DNA of 40,201 nucleotides from Bacilli bacterium (GTDB taxonomy: Bacteria > Bacillota_I > Bacilli_A > RF39 > UBA660): positions 1 to 40,201 of the forward strand of contig JAFUTX010000007.1 in the NCBI GenBank assembly GCA_017484065.1. Reading direction: 5' to 3'. A program made the position numbers and the translations under genes. Under the pieces are notes generated by a model. The model saw nothing but the letters and a program-made list of their open reading frames with translations, searched no databases and was not told where the DNA came from. Positions 32,674-40,201 of the stretch are shown here, in pieces. The first letter of the stretch is position 1. Each line of letters starts with the position of its first letter.

Positions 32674-32715
32674 TTATTCTTATAAATTAAGTATATCTCA
32701 TAATTAAATTAATTA

Positions 32716-32761
32716 AAAGAAAAAAGAATAACTTTATAATTAATCGTATCATACAAGTTAT
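32716..32761 (-). terminator. Probable terminator of the beta-lactamase-like gene
   Basis: ATAACTT and AAGTTAT pair over a 20-base loop on minus, then CTTTTTTCTTTT. The long loop makes this weaker than the others. Confidence 0.5.
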
Positions 32762-32767
32762 AGTTGT

Positions 32768-33562
32768 TTAACTCATTAATTTATTAATTTTAATTAATCT
32801 TTTAGCAGTTTCATTCATAAAAGAACTTTTATATTCTTCTTTATTTAGCTGAGTTAAAACAATCAAATAAAATGGATTATTACTCAGTACATACCCACAT
32901 TCATGAATAGCTATATCCCATGAACCATATTTTCTTAAAAAAGAGCTATTATTTAATGTATTAATATCAATTAATTTAACACTAGGTTTTAAAAGATATT
33001 CTTTAAAATAATTACTATATTTATTATTTCCTTCAATGTAATTGATAATATTTTTCCAATATATTAACATATCATTACAATTAATTAACCCAAACTCATC
33101 TTTACCAACCATTGTATATTTGGCACCTAATGATTTACCAAATTGTTTTAAATTGTTCTTCCCTACTAAATCAACAAGTTTTATATAAGCAGTGTTATCA
33201 CTTTCCACAAGAGTTAATTTTATTAAGTCTAAAATTGTATAATAAGTATCATTTCTTTGATATTTAATAATGCCAGTATCTTGTTTTAAATCATTCATTG
33301 TAATTAGTATTTTCTTATTTAAATCAATATTACTATTCTCTTCTTCTAAAAATAAATATAAACAAACTAATATTTTAATTGAACTTGCAGCATAAAAACA
33401 TATATTTTTATTATAAGATATTATGTTTTCTTTGTCTTGATATAAGTATGCTACTTTATTGCCTTTATAAGTTTCTTGTAAATACATATCATTAAGTTCT
33501 TTTATTATATTTAAAATATTATTATTATTTATTTCATAATCAATATCTATATGATAATTCAT
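32768..33562 (-). CDS. Class A beta-lactamase-like serine hydrolase
   Basis: 264 residues. The active-site motif AASSIKILV gives S60-xx-K63; S121-D-N123 is the second motif; KYGSW at 211-215 stands where class A enzymes have K-T/S-G. The order and spacing fit the beta-lactamase/penicillin-recognising fold. A clear ExxLN omega-loop is not seen, so beta-lactamase activity is doubtful; an esterase or transpeptidase-like role is possible. There is no signal peptide. It lies alone upstream of the two-component operon on the same strand. Confidence 0.75.
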   Translation of the reverse strand: MNYHIDIDYEINNNNILNIIKELNDMYLQETYKGNKVAYLYQDKENIISYNKNICFYAASSIKILVCLYLFLEEENSNIDLNKKILITMNDLKQDTGIIKYQRNDTYYTILDLIKLTLVESDNTAYIKLVDLVGKNNLKQFGKSLGAKYTMVGKDEFGLINCNDMLIYWKNIINYIEGNNKYSNYFKEYLLKPSVKLIDINTLNNSSFLRKYGSWDIAIHECGYVLSNNPFYLIVLTQLNKEEYKSSFMNETAKRLIKINKLMS

Positions 33563-33608
33563 TTAAATCATTCCCTAAGATAAATTATGAAATTAAAAAG
33601 AATTAGTT

Positions 33609-33632
33609 AAAAAAAATAGACTTAATGTCTAT
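33609..33632 (-). terminator. Intrinsic terminator of the PFOR gene
   Basis: ATAGAC and GTCTAT pair over a 5-base loop on minus (33632-33616), then eight T. Confidence 0.8.
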
Positions 33633-33637
33633 ATTTT

Positions 33638-36600
33638 TTATTTATTATCACTTAAATCTTTATAATAATTATATCTATTAATTGCATTTTCTTTTTGTAT
33701 TTTTATTAATTCATTAGCTAAATTAATATCTTTAAGCATTAATGAATTATATCTAACTTCATTATTCAAGAACTTCTCATAATCATCAAATTTTGGTTCT
33801 TTACTATCTATATTTAATTTATTATCACTAGGATTATATCTCATAAGAAGTGAATAACCAACTTCTACTGCTAATTTACTTTCTTCTAAACTACAACTCA
33901 TACCATTCTTTATACCATGTTCAATACAAGGGGCATAAGCAATTATCATTGCCGGTCCATCATGTAAACTAGCCTCTTTCATTGCCTTTATTGCTTGGAA
34001 TGGATTAGCTTCCAAGTTGATGCTGGCTACATAACAATTAGGAATAGTCATTGCATATTTGAATAAATCCTTTTTAATTGTTTTCTTACCCATATTAGCA
34101 AATTCACATACTTGAGCAATATTACTAGATTTAGAAGATTGACCACCAGTATTAGAATATACTTCGGTATCTAGAACTAACACTTTAATATTTTCATTAC
34201 TATATAATACATGATCAAGTCCACCAAACCCGATATCATAAGCCCAACCATCTCCACCGATAGCCCATACATTAGATAATTTAATATAATCTATATCGTC
34301 TTTAATTTCACTTGGTAATTTACAAGTTAATAACTCTTCATATATTGCATTAGTAATTTTTATATCATTATAGTTATCTAACCAAGTATTTAATAATTTC
34401 TTTATATTATCATCATAATTATTAATATTATTCTTAATTATATTTTTTAAATGATTTCTTTTTTCCTTAATAGATAAATACATACCATAGCCAAATTCAG
34501 CATTATCTTCAAATAATGAGTTAGCCCATGAAACACTGTATGGAGTAGATGGTGCACTACCACCATAAATACTGCTACATCCAGTAGCATTAGCAATAAT
34601 TAAATTATCACCAAATAATTGGGTTAATAATTTTATATAAGATGTTTCACCACAACCACTACATGCTCCACTAAATTCAAACTTAGGTTTTCTTAATTGA
34701 CTTCCTTTAATCGTAAACTTATCCATTAATTCTGGATTATTATATTCATTAAAATACTTATAACTATAATTATCATTTTCTTTATTATATTCGCCAAACT
34801 CTAAAGCTTTTGTTCCACCTTTACCAGGACAAGCACTTATACATAAGCCGCAACCAGTACAATCTACTTCACTAACTACTATATTATATTTATAATCTTT
34901 ATTACCTAATAATGGAATGCCATCATCAGTTGTAGCAAACGGTCTAATAACTGCATGAGGACAAACTATACTACACATACCACATTGAATACAATTTTGT
35001 GGTAACCACTTAGGAACCTTATTAGATATTTGTCTCTTTTCATTTTTAGTATTACCACCTTTAAAAGTTCCATTTTTATATTCCATTAATTCACTAACTG
35101 ATAACTTATAACCTTCTCTATGTAAAATTTTTTCAACTATATTTTCATTATTAATCATTTTTAGATTTACTTTTTTAACATCGACTTTTTCTAAACTATT
35201 AATAGTCTCATTAACTGCATTAATATTATTATTAACAACATCTGCACCTTTATTTTTAAAAGTATTAGTTATATTGTTAGTTAAAATACTTAAATAATTT
35301 GGAACATTTAATAAATGTAATATACTAGCTTCCATAATTTTACTAATCTTACCGTGTAAATTATTTTTTTCTGCTATCGATTCAGCATCTATCTTATATA
35401 CAGATATATTTCTATTATTAATAACTTCTATTACTTCATCTGGAAGTACTACTTCTTTAGCATTAATTAGAAGTATACCATTAGAAATCATATCATCCAC
35501 TATTTTAAATTTAGAAAAATAATTTTGTTTAGTAACTACTACCATATGAGGATTTTCTACATAGTAAGGAGCATTAATACTATTATCGCCATATCTTAAA
35601 TGAGAAATGGTAACTCCACCACTTTTTTTACTATCATATTCAAAATAACCATTAACATATTTATTTTGTTGTTCACCTACTATTTTTAATAAGTCTTTAC
35701 TAGCACTTACCATTCCATCAGAACCATAGCCATATACTTTTAAGGTTTCACAATCTAAATGGATTTTATAATCACCAACTGGTAGGCTTAAATTAGTTAC
35801 ATCATCATTAATACCAATAGTAAAGTTATTTTTCATTTTAGTTTCTAACATGTTAAATACTGCTAATATATCTGCTGGAGTAGTATTTTTACTAGCAAGT
35901 CCAAAACGTCCGCCTACTACATTAATAGATTTATCTATACTAGCAAGGGCATCTAAATATAGAGGTTCTCCACAACTACCAGCTTCTTTGCTTCTATCTA
36001 ATACAGCAATGTTTTTTACACTATCTGGTATTACTTTATTTAAATATTCTTTACTAAATGGACGGTATAAATGGACTTCTACTACACCATACTTTTTGCC
36101 TTTTTTATTCTCTTCATCTACAACTAATTTAATAGTATCTACTACACTGCCCATAGCAACAATTATATTAGTAGCATCTTTATCCCCATAATAATTAAAT
36201 GGCTGATAATTAGTATTAGCTAAACAATTTACTTTTTGCATGTAATAATTAACTGTATCAGCTACTTTTAAATAATCTTTATTTCTCGCTTCAACAGATT
36301 GAAAGTAAATGTCTTCATTTTCAGCCATACCTCTACTTTTAGCTTCACAAGTACCTAAAGCTTGTTGCCTAAATCTATTTAAAGATTCATAATTAATTAG
36401 TTTAATTAAATCCTTCTTATCTAATTCATTAATAGTATTAATTTCATGACTAGTTCTAAAACCATCAAAAAAATGTAAGAATGGTAAACTTAAATCAATA
36501 CTTGCTAAATGAGATATTGCTGATAATAGCGCTGCATCTTGGACATTAGTGCTAGATAGCATACAAAATCCGGTTGTTCTTGCTTGATAAATATCAGAAT

Positions 36601-36970
36601 GATCACCAAAAATACTTAATGCATGTGTTGCTACCGTTCTAGCTGCTACATGAATAACTCCTGGTAACATTTCACCGGCTATTTTAAACATATTTGGTAG
36701 CATTAAAAGTAAGCCTTGACTAGATGTGAATGTGGTAGCAAGAGTTCCTGTTATTAAAGCTCCATGCATTGCACCAGCAGCACCAGCTTCACTTTGCATT
36801 TCAACTATTTTTACTTTTTCATTATTAAAATTTTTTTCATCTTTGTTTGCCAATTTGTCTATATTTGAAGCCATTGGACTAGATGGAGTTATTGGATAAA
36901 TACTACATAATTCACTAAATAGATATGCTGTATTACTACAAGCTATATTACCATCAACTATTTTTTTCAA
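33638..36970 (-). CDS. nifJ: Pyruvate:ferredoxin (flavodoxin) oxidoreductase
   Basis: About 1110 residues, single-chain enzyme: pyruvate + CoA to acetyl-CoA + CO2, passing electrons to ferredoxin or flavodoxin. Domains in order: the pyruvate-binding start (AYLFSELCSIYPITPSSPM), the CoA region, two 4Fe-4S sites in the ferredoxin domain (CIQCGMCSIVCP and CTGCGLCISACP), then the thiamine diphosphate part with GACSGCGETSY, ATGCSSIYGGSAPSTPY and GGDGWAYDIGFGG. This marks an oxygen-sensitive fermentative metabolism. TTG at 36970 is preferred (MKKIVDGN, AGGGTGA upstream) over GTG at 36979. A TGGTACAAT extended -10 lies at 36997-36989. Confidence 0.95.
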   Translation of the reverse strand: MKKIVDGNIACSNTAYLFSELCSIYPITPSSPMASNIDKLANKDEKNFNNEKVKIVEMQSEAGAAGAMHGALITGTLATTFTSSQGLLLMLPNMFKIAGEMLPGVIHVAARTVATHALSIFGDHSDIYQARTTGFCMLSSTNVQDAALLSAISHLASIDLSLPFLHFFDGFRTSHEINTINELDKKDLIKLINYESLNRFRQQALGTCEAKSRGMAENEDIYFQSVEARNKDYLKVADTVNYYMQKVNCLANTNYQPFNYYGDKDATNIIVAMGSVVDTIKLVVDEENKKGKKYGVVEVHLYRPFSKEYLNKVIPDSVKNIAVLDRSKEAGSCGEPLYLDALASIDKSINVVGGRFGLASKNTTPADILAVFNMLETKMKNNFTIGINDDVTNLSLPVGDYKIHLDCETLKVYGYGSDGMVSASKDLLKIVGEQQNKYVNGYFEYDSKKSGGVTISHLRYGDNSINAPYYVENPHMVVVTKQNYFSKFKIVDDMISNGILLINAKEVVLPDEVIEVINNRNISVYKIDAESIAEKNNLHGKISKIMEASILHLLNVPNYLSILTNNITNTFKNKGADVVNNNINAVNETINSLEKVDVKKVNLKMINNENIVEKILHREGYKLSVSELMEYKNGTFKGGNTKNEKRQISNKVPKWLPQNCIQCGMCSIVCPHAVIRPFATTDDGIPLLGNKDYKYNIVVSEVDCTGCGLCISACPGKGGTKALEFGEYNKENDNYSYKYFNEYNNPELMDKFTIKGSQLRKPKFEFSGACSGCGETSYIKLLTQLFGDNLIIANATGCSSIYGGSAPSTPYSVSWANSLFEDNAEFGYGMYLSIKEKRNHLKNIIKNNINNYDDNIKKLLNTWLDNYNDIKITNAIYEELLTCKLPSEIKDDIDYIKLSNVWAIGGDGWAYDIGFGGLDHVLYSNENIKVLVLDTEVYSNTGGQSSKSSNIAQVCEFANMGKKTIKKDLFKYAMTIPNCYVASINLEANPFQAIKAMKEASLHDGPAMIIAYAPCIEHGIKNGMSCSLEESKLAVEVGYSLLMRYNPSDNKLNIDSKEPKFDDYEKFLNNEVRYNSLMLKDINLANELIKIQKENAINRYNYYKDLSDNK

Positions 36971-37005
36971 TGTTATCACCCTAATTACATTGTACCATTA
37001 TTTAA

Positions 37006-37045
37006 ATAAAAAAAATAGGATAACAATTATTTATTTTATCCTATT
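37006..37045 (-). terminator. Intrinsic terminator of the DUF6020-like gene
   Basis: AATAGGATAA (minus 37045-37036) pairs perfectly with TTATCCTATT (37023-37014), 12-base loop, then a T-tract. Confidence 0.85.
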
Positions 37046-37134
37046 AAATTATTAAATATAAAAATCTTATTTATCTTCTATTCTATAAATTATTGTTATA
37101 TTATAGTTTATCTATTTTTTGTCATCTAAACTAT

Positions 37135-38934
37135 TTAATAATTGCTACACTTATTATTAGATTTTAAACTTAATAACATCAATGCAGTTACAGGTAAACT
37201 AAATACACTAGGTAATGCATATCTAAAATATGTATTAACTGGTGATGCGAAACATACAAGTATCAAACTTAAACTAACAGTTAACACTATTATATATCTA
37301 TATTTTTTCTCTTTAATTAATAGATATAACATATATAAATAAACCCATGTGGTAAAACCAATATTAACAAATAAACCAACTAATGGTATGTATGGGAAAC
37401 TAACCCCGTAATCAGTTAATAATTCTCTAGAGTGTTCTAAATTATTAAAGTGATAATCAATATCATCTTCTTTTAATCTAGTATCATAAGTATTGTATAT
37501 ATACCAGTATGTTGTATTTGGATAAAAATAGCCATAAGTATTATCAATCGTAGCTTCTAAATATGTAACAGGATGCTTTTTTAATTGTTTAAACCAAACT
37601 TTAAAATACGCTTTTAAATCATCGCTAGTAGTATATTTATTAAATTTATTTTTAACTGGATCACTTATTCTAGCATCATATCTTTTAGCAAGAGTCTTAT
37701 ATTTCAATACTTTATCTATAGCTTTCCTTTCACTACTTGTTACTTCATCAGGATAAGTTTTAACATAGCGTGCAGTTTGTTGAAATGGTATTGATAATAC
37801 TTCTCTAATACTGCCATCCGTTATTTTTAAATGTGGTAAAAGTATTTTTGAATAAGAATAGAATAGCCCAACTACTAACACAAGAGTGAGTAATAGTACT
37901 TTTTTATTTTTTAATTTGATAAAGAATAGAAAAGGAAAACTTAAATATAAAGAATAAATTCCATTTTGTCTTTGTAATACAATTAATAACATTGTTATAA
38001 ATAGTATCAAATAGTTGTACCATTTGTAATTATTAAATCTTATTAAATCAAATAATTCAATTACATACATTGTAATAAAACAAGAAAATAATACATCTTT
38101 AACTGGGCTCATAGCATAAAATGGAAATACAGGAACAAATGCATACATTAATAATACTATAAAAATATACTTATATTTAGTGTTAGTCTTCTTTAAATAT
38201 TTAATAGTAAACGCTAAGGTACTAGCTAAAATAACTGTTTGCAATAAACTATAAATAAATAATCCTAAATTAACATTACCTAAAGAATCCCCTATTTTAG
38301 CACATCCTCCTAAAAGCACTGTATGAAATACTGGATGATGATTAGTAATAGTAACATTTTCGTCTAACATAACTGCAAAATCACTATACTTAGTTCTAAT
38401 ACCAAAGAATTGTTTTACTTGATTAGATGGATCTGGTGAAAGAATAGCTGGATAAAAACTAATAATATATGGTAACCAACAAATAAGAATTAAAATAAGG
38501 CTAAAAAGAAATGGATGTTTATTAAATAGCTTAACTATTTTATTGTTTTTTTTTAAATCCTTATGTTCTTTATTAAAAATATAATTATTAATAATATTAA
38601 TGAATGTATAGAATAAATATGTAAATGATATTAATTTAATTAATGTAATAATAATAAAATAGATATTACCAAACATTAACTTAAAACTGTGCCCTACCTC
38701 AAAGCTATAACCCACTATCATAAATATACTAAATAAAATACTTAAGATTAAAGTTAATATATTAATTTTTTTAAAATCATTCTTATTATATAATTTATAT
38801 AATAAAATTGTTAGTAAACCCATTGTTAAAATATTAACATTAGTACTTTTTAAAACAACTTCCGTTAAATCTAGATTAATTAACAAACTAAAACTAGCAA
38901 AAATTGCTAATATGAAATTGGCTATTTTTTTCAT
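37135..38934 (-). CDS. Large multi-pass membrane protein, DUF6020/GT-C like
   Basis: 599 residues with about 12 hydrophobic helices. Between helices lie ILSPDPSNQVKQFFG, TITNHHPVFHTVLLGG and FPFYAMSPVKDVLFSC, then an outside domain of about 130 residues. The acidic-His pairs in the first loop and the fold resemble GT-C type, lipid-linked sugar transferases; I recall similar proteins under the name DUF6020. Substrate unknown. The start at 38934 follows GGGTGAAGTT; an earlier in-frame ATG at 38952 has no good site. TG-A-TACAAT at 38959-38951 may be an extended -10 promoter. Confidence 0.75.
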   Translation of the reverse strand: MKKIANFILAIFASFSLLINLDLTEVVLKSTNVNILTMGLLTILLYKLYNKNDFKKINILTLILSILFSIFMIVGYSFEVGHSFKLMFGNIYFIIITLIKLISFTYLFYTFINIINNYIFNKEHKDLKKNNKIVKLFNKHPFLFSLILILICWLPYIISFYPAILSPDPSNQVKQFFGIRTKYSDFAVMLDENVTITNHHPVFHTVLLGGCAKIGDSLGNVNLGLFIYSLLQTVILASTLAFTIKYLKKTNTKYKYIFIVLLMYAFVPVFPFYAMSPVKDVLFSCFITMYVIELFDLIRFNNYKWYNYLILFITMLLIVLQRQNGIYSLYLSFPFLFFIKLKNKKVLLLTLVLVVGLFYSYSKILLPHLKITDGSIREVLSIPFQQTARYVKTYPDEVTSSERKAIDKVLKYKTLAKRYDARISDPVKNKFNKYTTSDDLKAYFKVWFKQLKKHPVTYLEATIDNTYGYFYPNTTYWYIYNTYDTRLKEDDIDYHFNNLEHSRELLTDYGVSFPYIPLVGLFVNIGFTTWVYLYMLYLLIKEKKYRYIIVLTVSLSLILVCFASPVNTYFRYALPSVFSLPVTALMLLSLKSNNKCSNY

Positions 38935-38995
38935 AACTTCACCCATATACATTGTATCACCATATATTAAGAAAAGGAAGATTTTTATTATTTAT

Positions 38996-39019
38996 AAAAA
39001 AACATCCATTAAGGATGTT
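38996..39019 (-). terminator. Intrinsic terminator of the second surface protein gene
   Basis: AACATCC and GGATGTT pair over five bases, then seven T on minus. Confidence 0.83.
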
Positions 39020-39056
39020 TTTCACGTTATTATTATTAATTGTTTCTAAAGTATTA

Positions 39057-39869
39057 TTAGCTAGCTTGAACTAAACCTTTAGAATCGCCTAACCAACCGT
39101 AAACTACAACTTTAGCTTTATAAGATTTAGCAGTTTGAGCAGTTCCTTCACTGTTGTAATTAGACATTTGAGTTTCTGGAGCATATTTATCTAACCATAA
39201 TTTTAGGTTATAAGTATTTGAGCCACTTGCAGCTATAACATCAGTTAACATAAATTTTTCTTCATAAGAACTTAATCCACTATTTACATCATAAGCTCCG
39301 TTTTGAGTTGTAGCACCTGTAGCACCAGCATTCCATACTTGTGCACTAGTATTTGTTAAACTAGCAACTTTAGTTTGTGCTAAAACTTTTTCACTTCCTG
39401 ATGCAGTATTAGCTAAATAAACATTGATATATTCACTGTTAATGTATTCACTGCTAGCTTCAGCTGCAGCTTTAGCTTCAGCAGTAGCTCCTGATGCTAA
39501 TTGTCCTAATGGATCAGCACTATAAGCTTTAGCAGTTCCACCAGTATGATTTAAACTAGCTAAATCAATATCAATTTTAACTGGTATTGTACATCTATTA
39601 GTTACTGTAAATGTATAACCAGCATTAGACATACCTTCTTCATCACTTACTGGATAAGTTTGTAATAAACTGATTCCTCCTGTAGCACTTCTATTAGCTG
39701 CTGCAGTAGTATCATTTGTCATATAAATACTTAAGCAATCTGTTGTGATATCATTTGTATCAGTTTGAACTTCAGTAGTTGTCCAATATGCATATGTAGC
39801 TCCAATCACTAATAATAATACTAAGCATAAGCTTGCTCCAATTGCAACATTTCTTTTTTTGTTTTCCAC
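39057..39869 (-). CDS. Exported TasA/camelysin-like protein
   Basis: 270 residues. A signal segment (residues 8-23) ends IGATYAYWTTT, like SipW-type leaders. The mature part has C45, YPVSDEEGM at 72-80 and NRCT with C93, probably one disulfide. The rest is beta-rich with Ala/Thr/Ser-rich stretches and ends near VVVYGWLGD, as in camelysin/TasA-like fibre proteins. The same motif set occurs in the 457-residue protein at 7.6-9.0 kb, so they are likely paralogous in the first domain. The GTG start is preceded by GAGGAGAATTAGA. It has its own promoter and terminator, consistent with an abundant single product. Confidence 0.75.
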   Translation of the reverse strand: MENKKRNVAIGASLCLVLLLVIGATYAYWTTTEVQTDTNDITTDCLSIYMTNDTTAAANRSATGGISLLQTYPVSDEEGMSNAGYTFTVTNRCTIPVKIDIDLASLNHTGGTAKAYSADPLGQLASGATAEAKAAAEASSEYINSEYINVYLANTASGSEKVLAQTKVASLTNTSAQVWNAGATGATTQNGAYDVNSGLSSYEEKFMLTDVIAASGSNTYNLKLWLDKYAPETQMSNYNSEGTAQTAKSYKAKVVVYGWLGDSKGLVQAS

Positions 39870-39899
39870 TCTAATTCTCCTCTCCTATGTTACAATTGC

Positions 39900-39929
39900 A
39901 TTATACAATATCTTCACTACAAAATGCAA
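39900..39929 (-). promoter_or_regulatory. Promoter of the second surface protein gene
   Basis: On minus, TTGCAT (39929-39924), 18 bases, TATAAT (39905-39900). The -35 box matches the TTGCAT of the first surface protein's promoter. Confidence 0.62.
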
Positions 39930-39983
39930 CTACAATTTTTAAAATTTTACAATTTTTTTTTTTTTGTATTTTAAAAAATGAAG

Positions 39984-40000
39984 TGCACAAGAGTTGTGCA
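39984..40000. promoter_or_regulatory. Perfect inverted repeat TGCACAA-GAG-TTGTGCA
   Basis: A seven-base perfect inverted repeat with a 3-base gap lies between divergent genes. A TATAAT at 40019-40024 follows, so the repeat would cover a -35 position of a plus-strand promoter. Operator-like; no T-tract. Confidence 0.45.
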
Positions 40001-40128
40001 ATAATATTTAGAAACTGATATAATACCTTCCAAGCAATTTATTTGTCATATATCCCAAGTTTGTCACTTGTTAACCAAAAACATTCAATCAAGTACTATA
40101 ATTACTTATTTTTTTATTAATTTTAGTC
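40001..40128. other. Gene-free stretch upstream of the edge gene
   Basis: With its flanks, part of about 310 bases without a gene (39870-40179). It holds two TTTGTCA copies 18 bases apart (40042, 40060), the second inside a short inverted repeat CAAGT-N5-ACTTG (40056-40070). I see no RNA gene here. Confidence 0.4.
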
Positions 40129-40157
40129 TTGCGTACTTGTCGTACATTTGATATAAT
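40129..40157 (+). promoter_or_regulatory. Promoter of the right-edge gene with repeat in the spacer
   Basis: TTGCGT (40129-40134), 17 bases, TATAAT (40152-40157). The spacer holds GTAC-N5-GTAC (40133-40145), also a CGTAC direct repeat, in operator position. Confidence 0.6.
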
Positions 40158-40179
40158 CAGATTATAAGGAGGTTATGGT

Positions 40180-40201
40180 ATGGCTAGAATAAAAACAAAT
40201 A
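40180..40201 (+). CDS. 5' end of an unknown gene
   Basis: Only MARIKTN is visible before the window ends. AAGGAGG (40166-40172) lies seven bases before this ATG; the ATG at 40175 is too close to it. The short basic start is common in regulators and recombinases, but there is too little to name it. Confidence 0.55.

Noticed and set aside
39948-39966. Long T-run as a terminator
   Set aside because: No stable hairpin precedes it on either strand; it fits upstream AT-rich promoter DNA.
40132-40145. SOS (LexA) box in the edge promoter
   Set aside because: The Gram-positive box is CGAAC-N4-GTTCG; this repeat has GTAC arms and does not match.
1-40201. CRISPR array, rRNA, prophage or complete insertion sequence
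   Set aside because: No regularly spaced repeats, rRNA signature, phage structural genes or transposase with terminal repeats were seen.

Overview
The window looks like chromosome from a very AT-rich, anaerobic, low-GC Gram-positive bacterium of the Bacilli/Mollicutes-related type seen in gut communities. The grounds are the low GC content, strong AGGAGG-type ribosome sites, a serine T-box leader, a SUF operon with SufU, the yqeG-yqeH-mutL run, VanY and beta-lactamase-like genes, and a pyruvate:ferredoxin oxidoreductase. TGA acts as a stop (the response regulator ends in TGA inside an ATGA overlap), so the standard bacterial code applies and not the Mycoplasma code. The species cannot be named from this sequence. 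Almost every gene is on the minus strand; only a tRNA-Ile2/tRNA-Leu pair, an M18 aminopeptidase and a truncated gene at the right edge read on plus.

Layout. 1-255: 5' part of an Rpn-type nuclease/transposase gene. 0.4-4.8 kb: parE-parC (topoisomerase IV). 4.9-6.5 kb: an anchored low-complexity protein and cytidine deaminase, then tRNA-Arg(CCG). 6.7-9.0 kb: an exported TasA/camelysin-like protein, a pilin-like small protein, yceD and rpmF. 9.0-11.2 kb: rpmG, efp and an anchored protein. 11.3-14.0 kb: aquaporin, then a zinc-ribbon/TPM gene pair. 14.1-15.9 kb: an accessory islet with a second Rpn-like gene and rhuM. 16.0-19.3 kb: yqeG-yqeH-mutL. 19.4-20.9 kb: a transglutaminase-like protein. 21-22.5 kb: tRNAs and the aminopeptidase. 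22.5-23.6 kb: two related unknown genes. 23.7-25.5 kb: Ser T-box, DUF1653 gene, serS. 25.5-26.8 kb: three unknown genes. 26.9-29.9 kb: sufC-sufD(short)-sufS-sufU. 29.9-33.6 kb: a cell-wall cluster (vanY, a two-component system, a beta-lactamase-like protein). 33.6-37.0 kb: PFOR. 37.1-38.9 kb: a large membrane protein. 39.0-39.9 kb: a second TasA/camelysin-like protein. 39.9-40.2 kb: a regulatory region and the start of a plus-strand gene.

How the genes work together. Oxidation of pyruvate by PFOR needs Fe-S clusters, and the SUF operon in the window would supply them. The SUF set has an unusually short SufB/D-like protein and no second scaffold gene here. The two-component genes sit between two cell-wall enzymes. 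The same 11-bp-spaced TTCAAT direct repeat stands in front of the regulator's own promoter and in front of a promoter that reads through a hairpin leader into vanY, so an autoregulated cell-wall response is a reasonable inference. Two Rpn-type genes more than 14 kb apart share a three-part upstream element. Intrinsic terminators repeatedly overlap stop codons, which makes the layout compact. No CRISPR array, rRNA, prophage or replication origin was seen.
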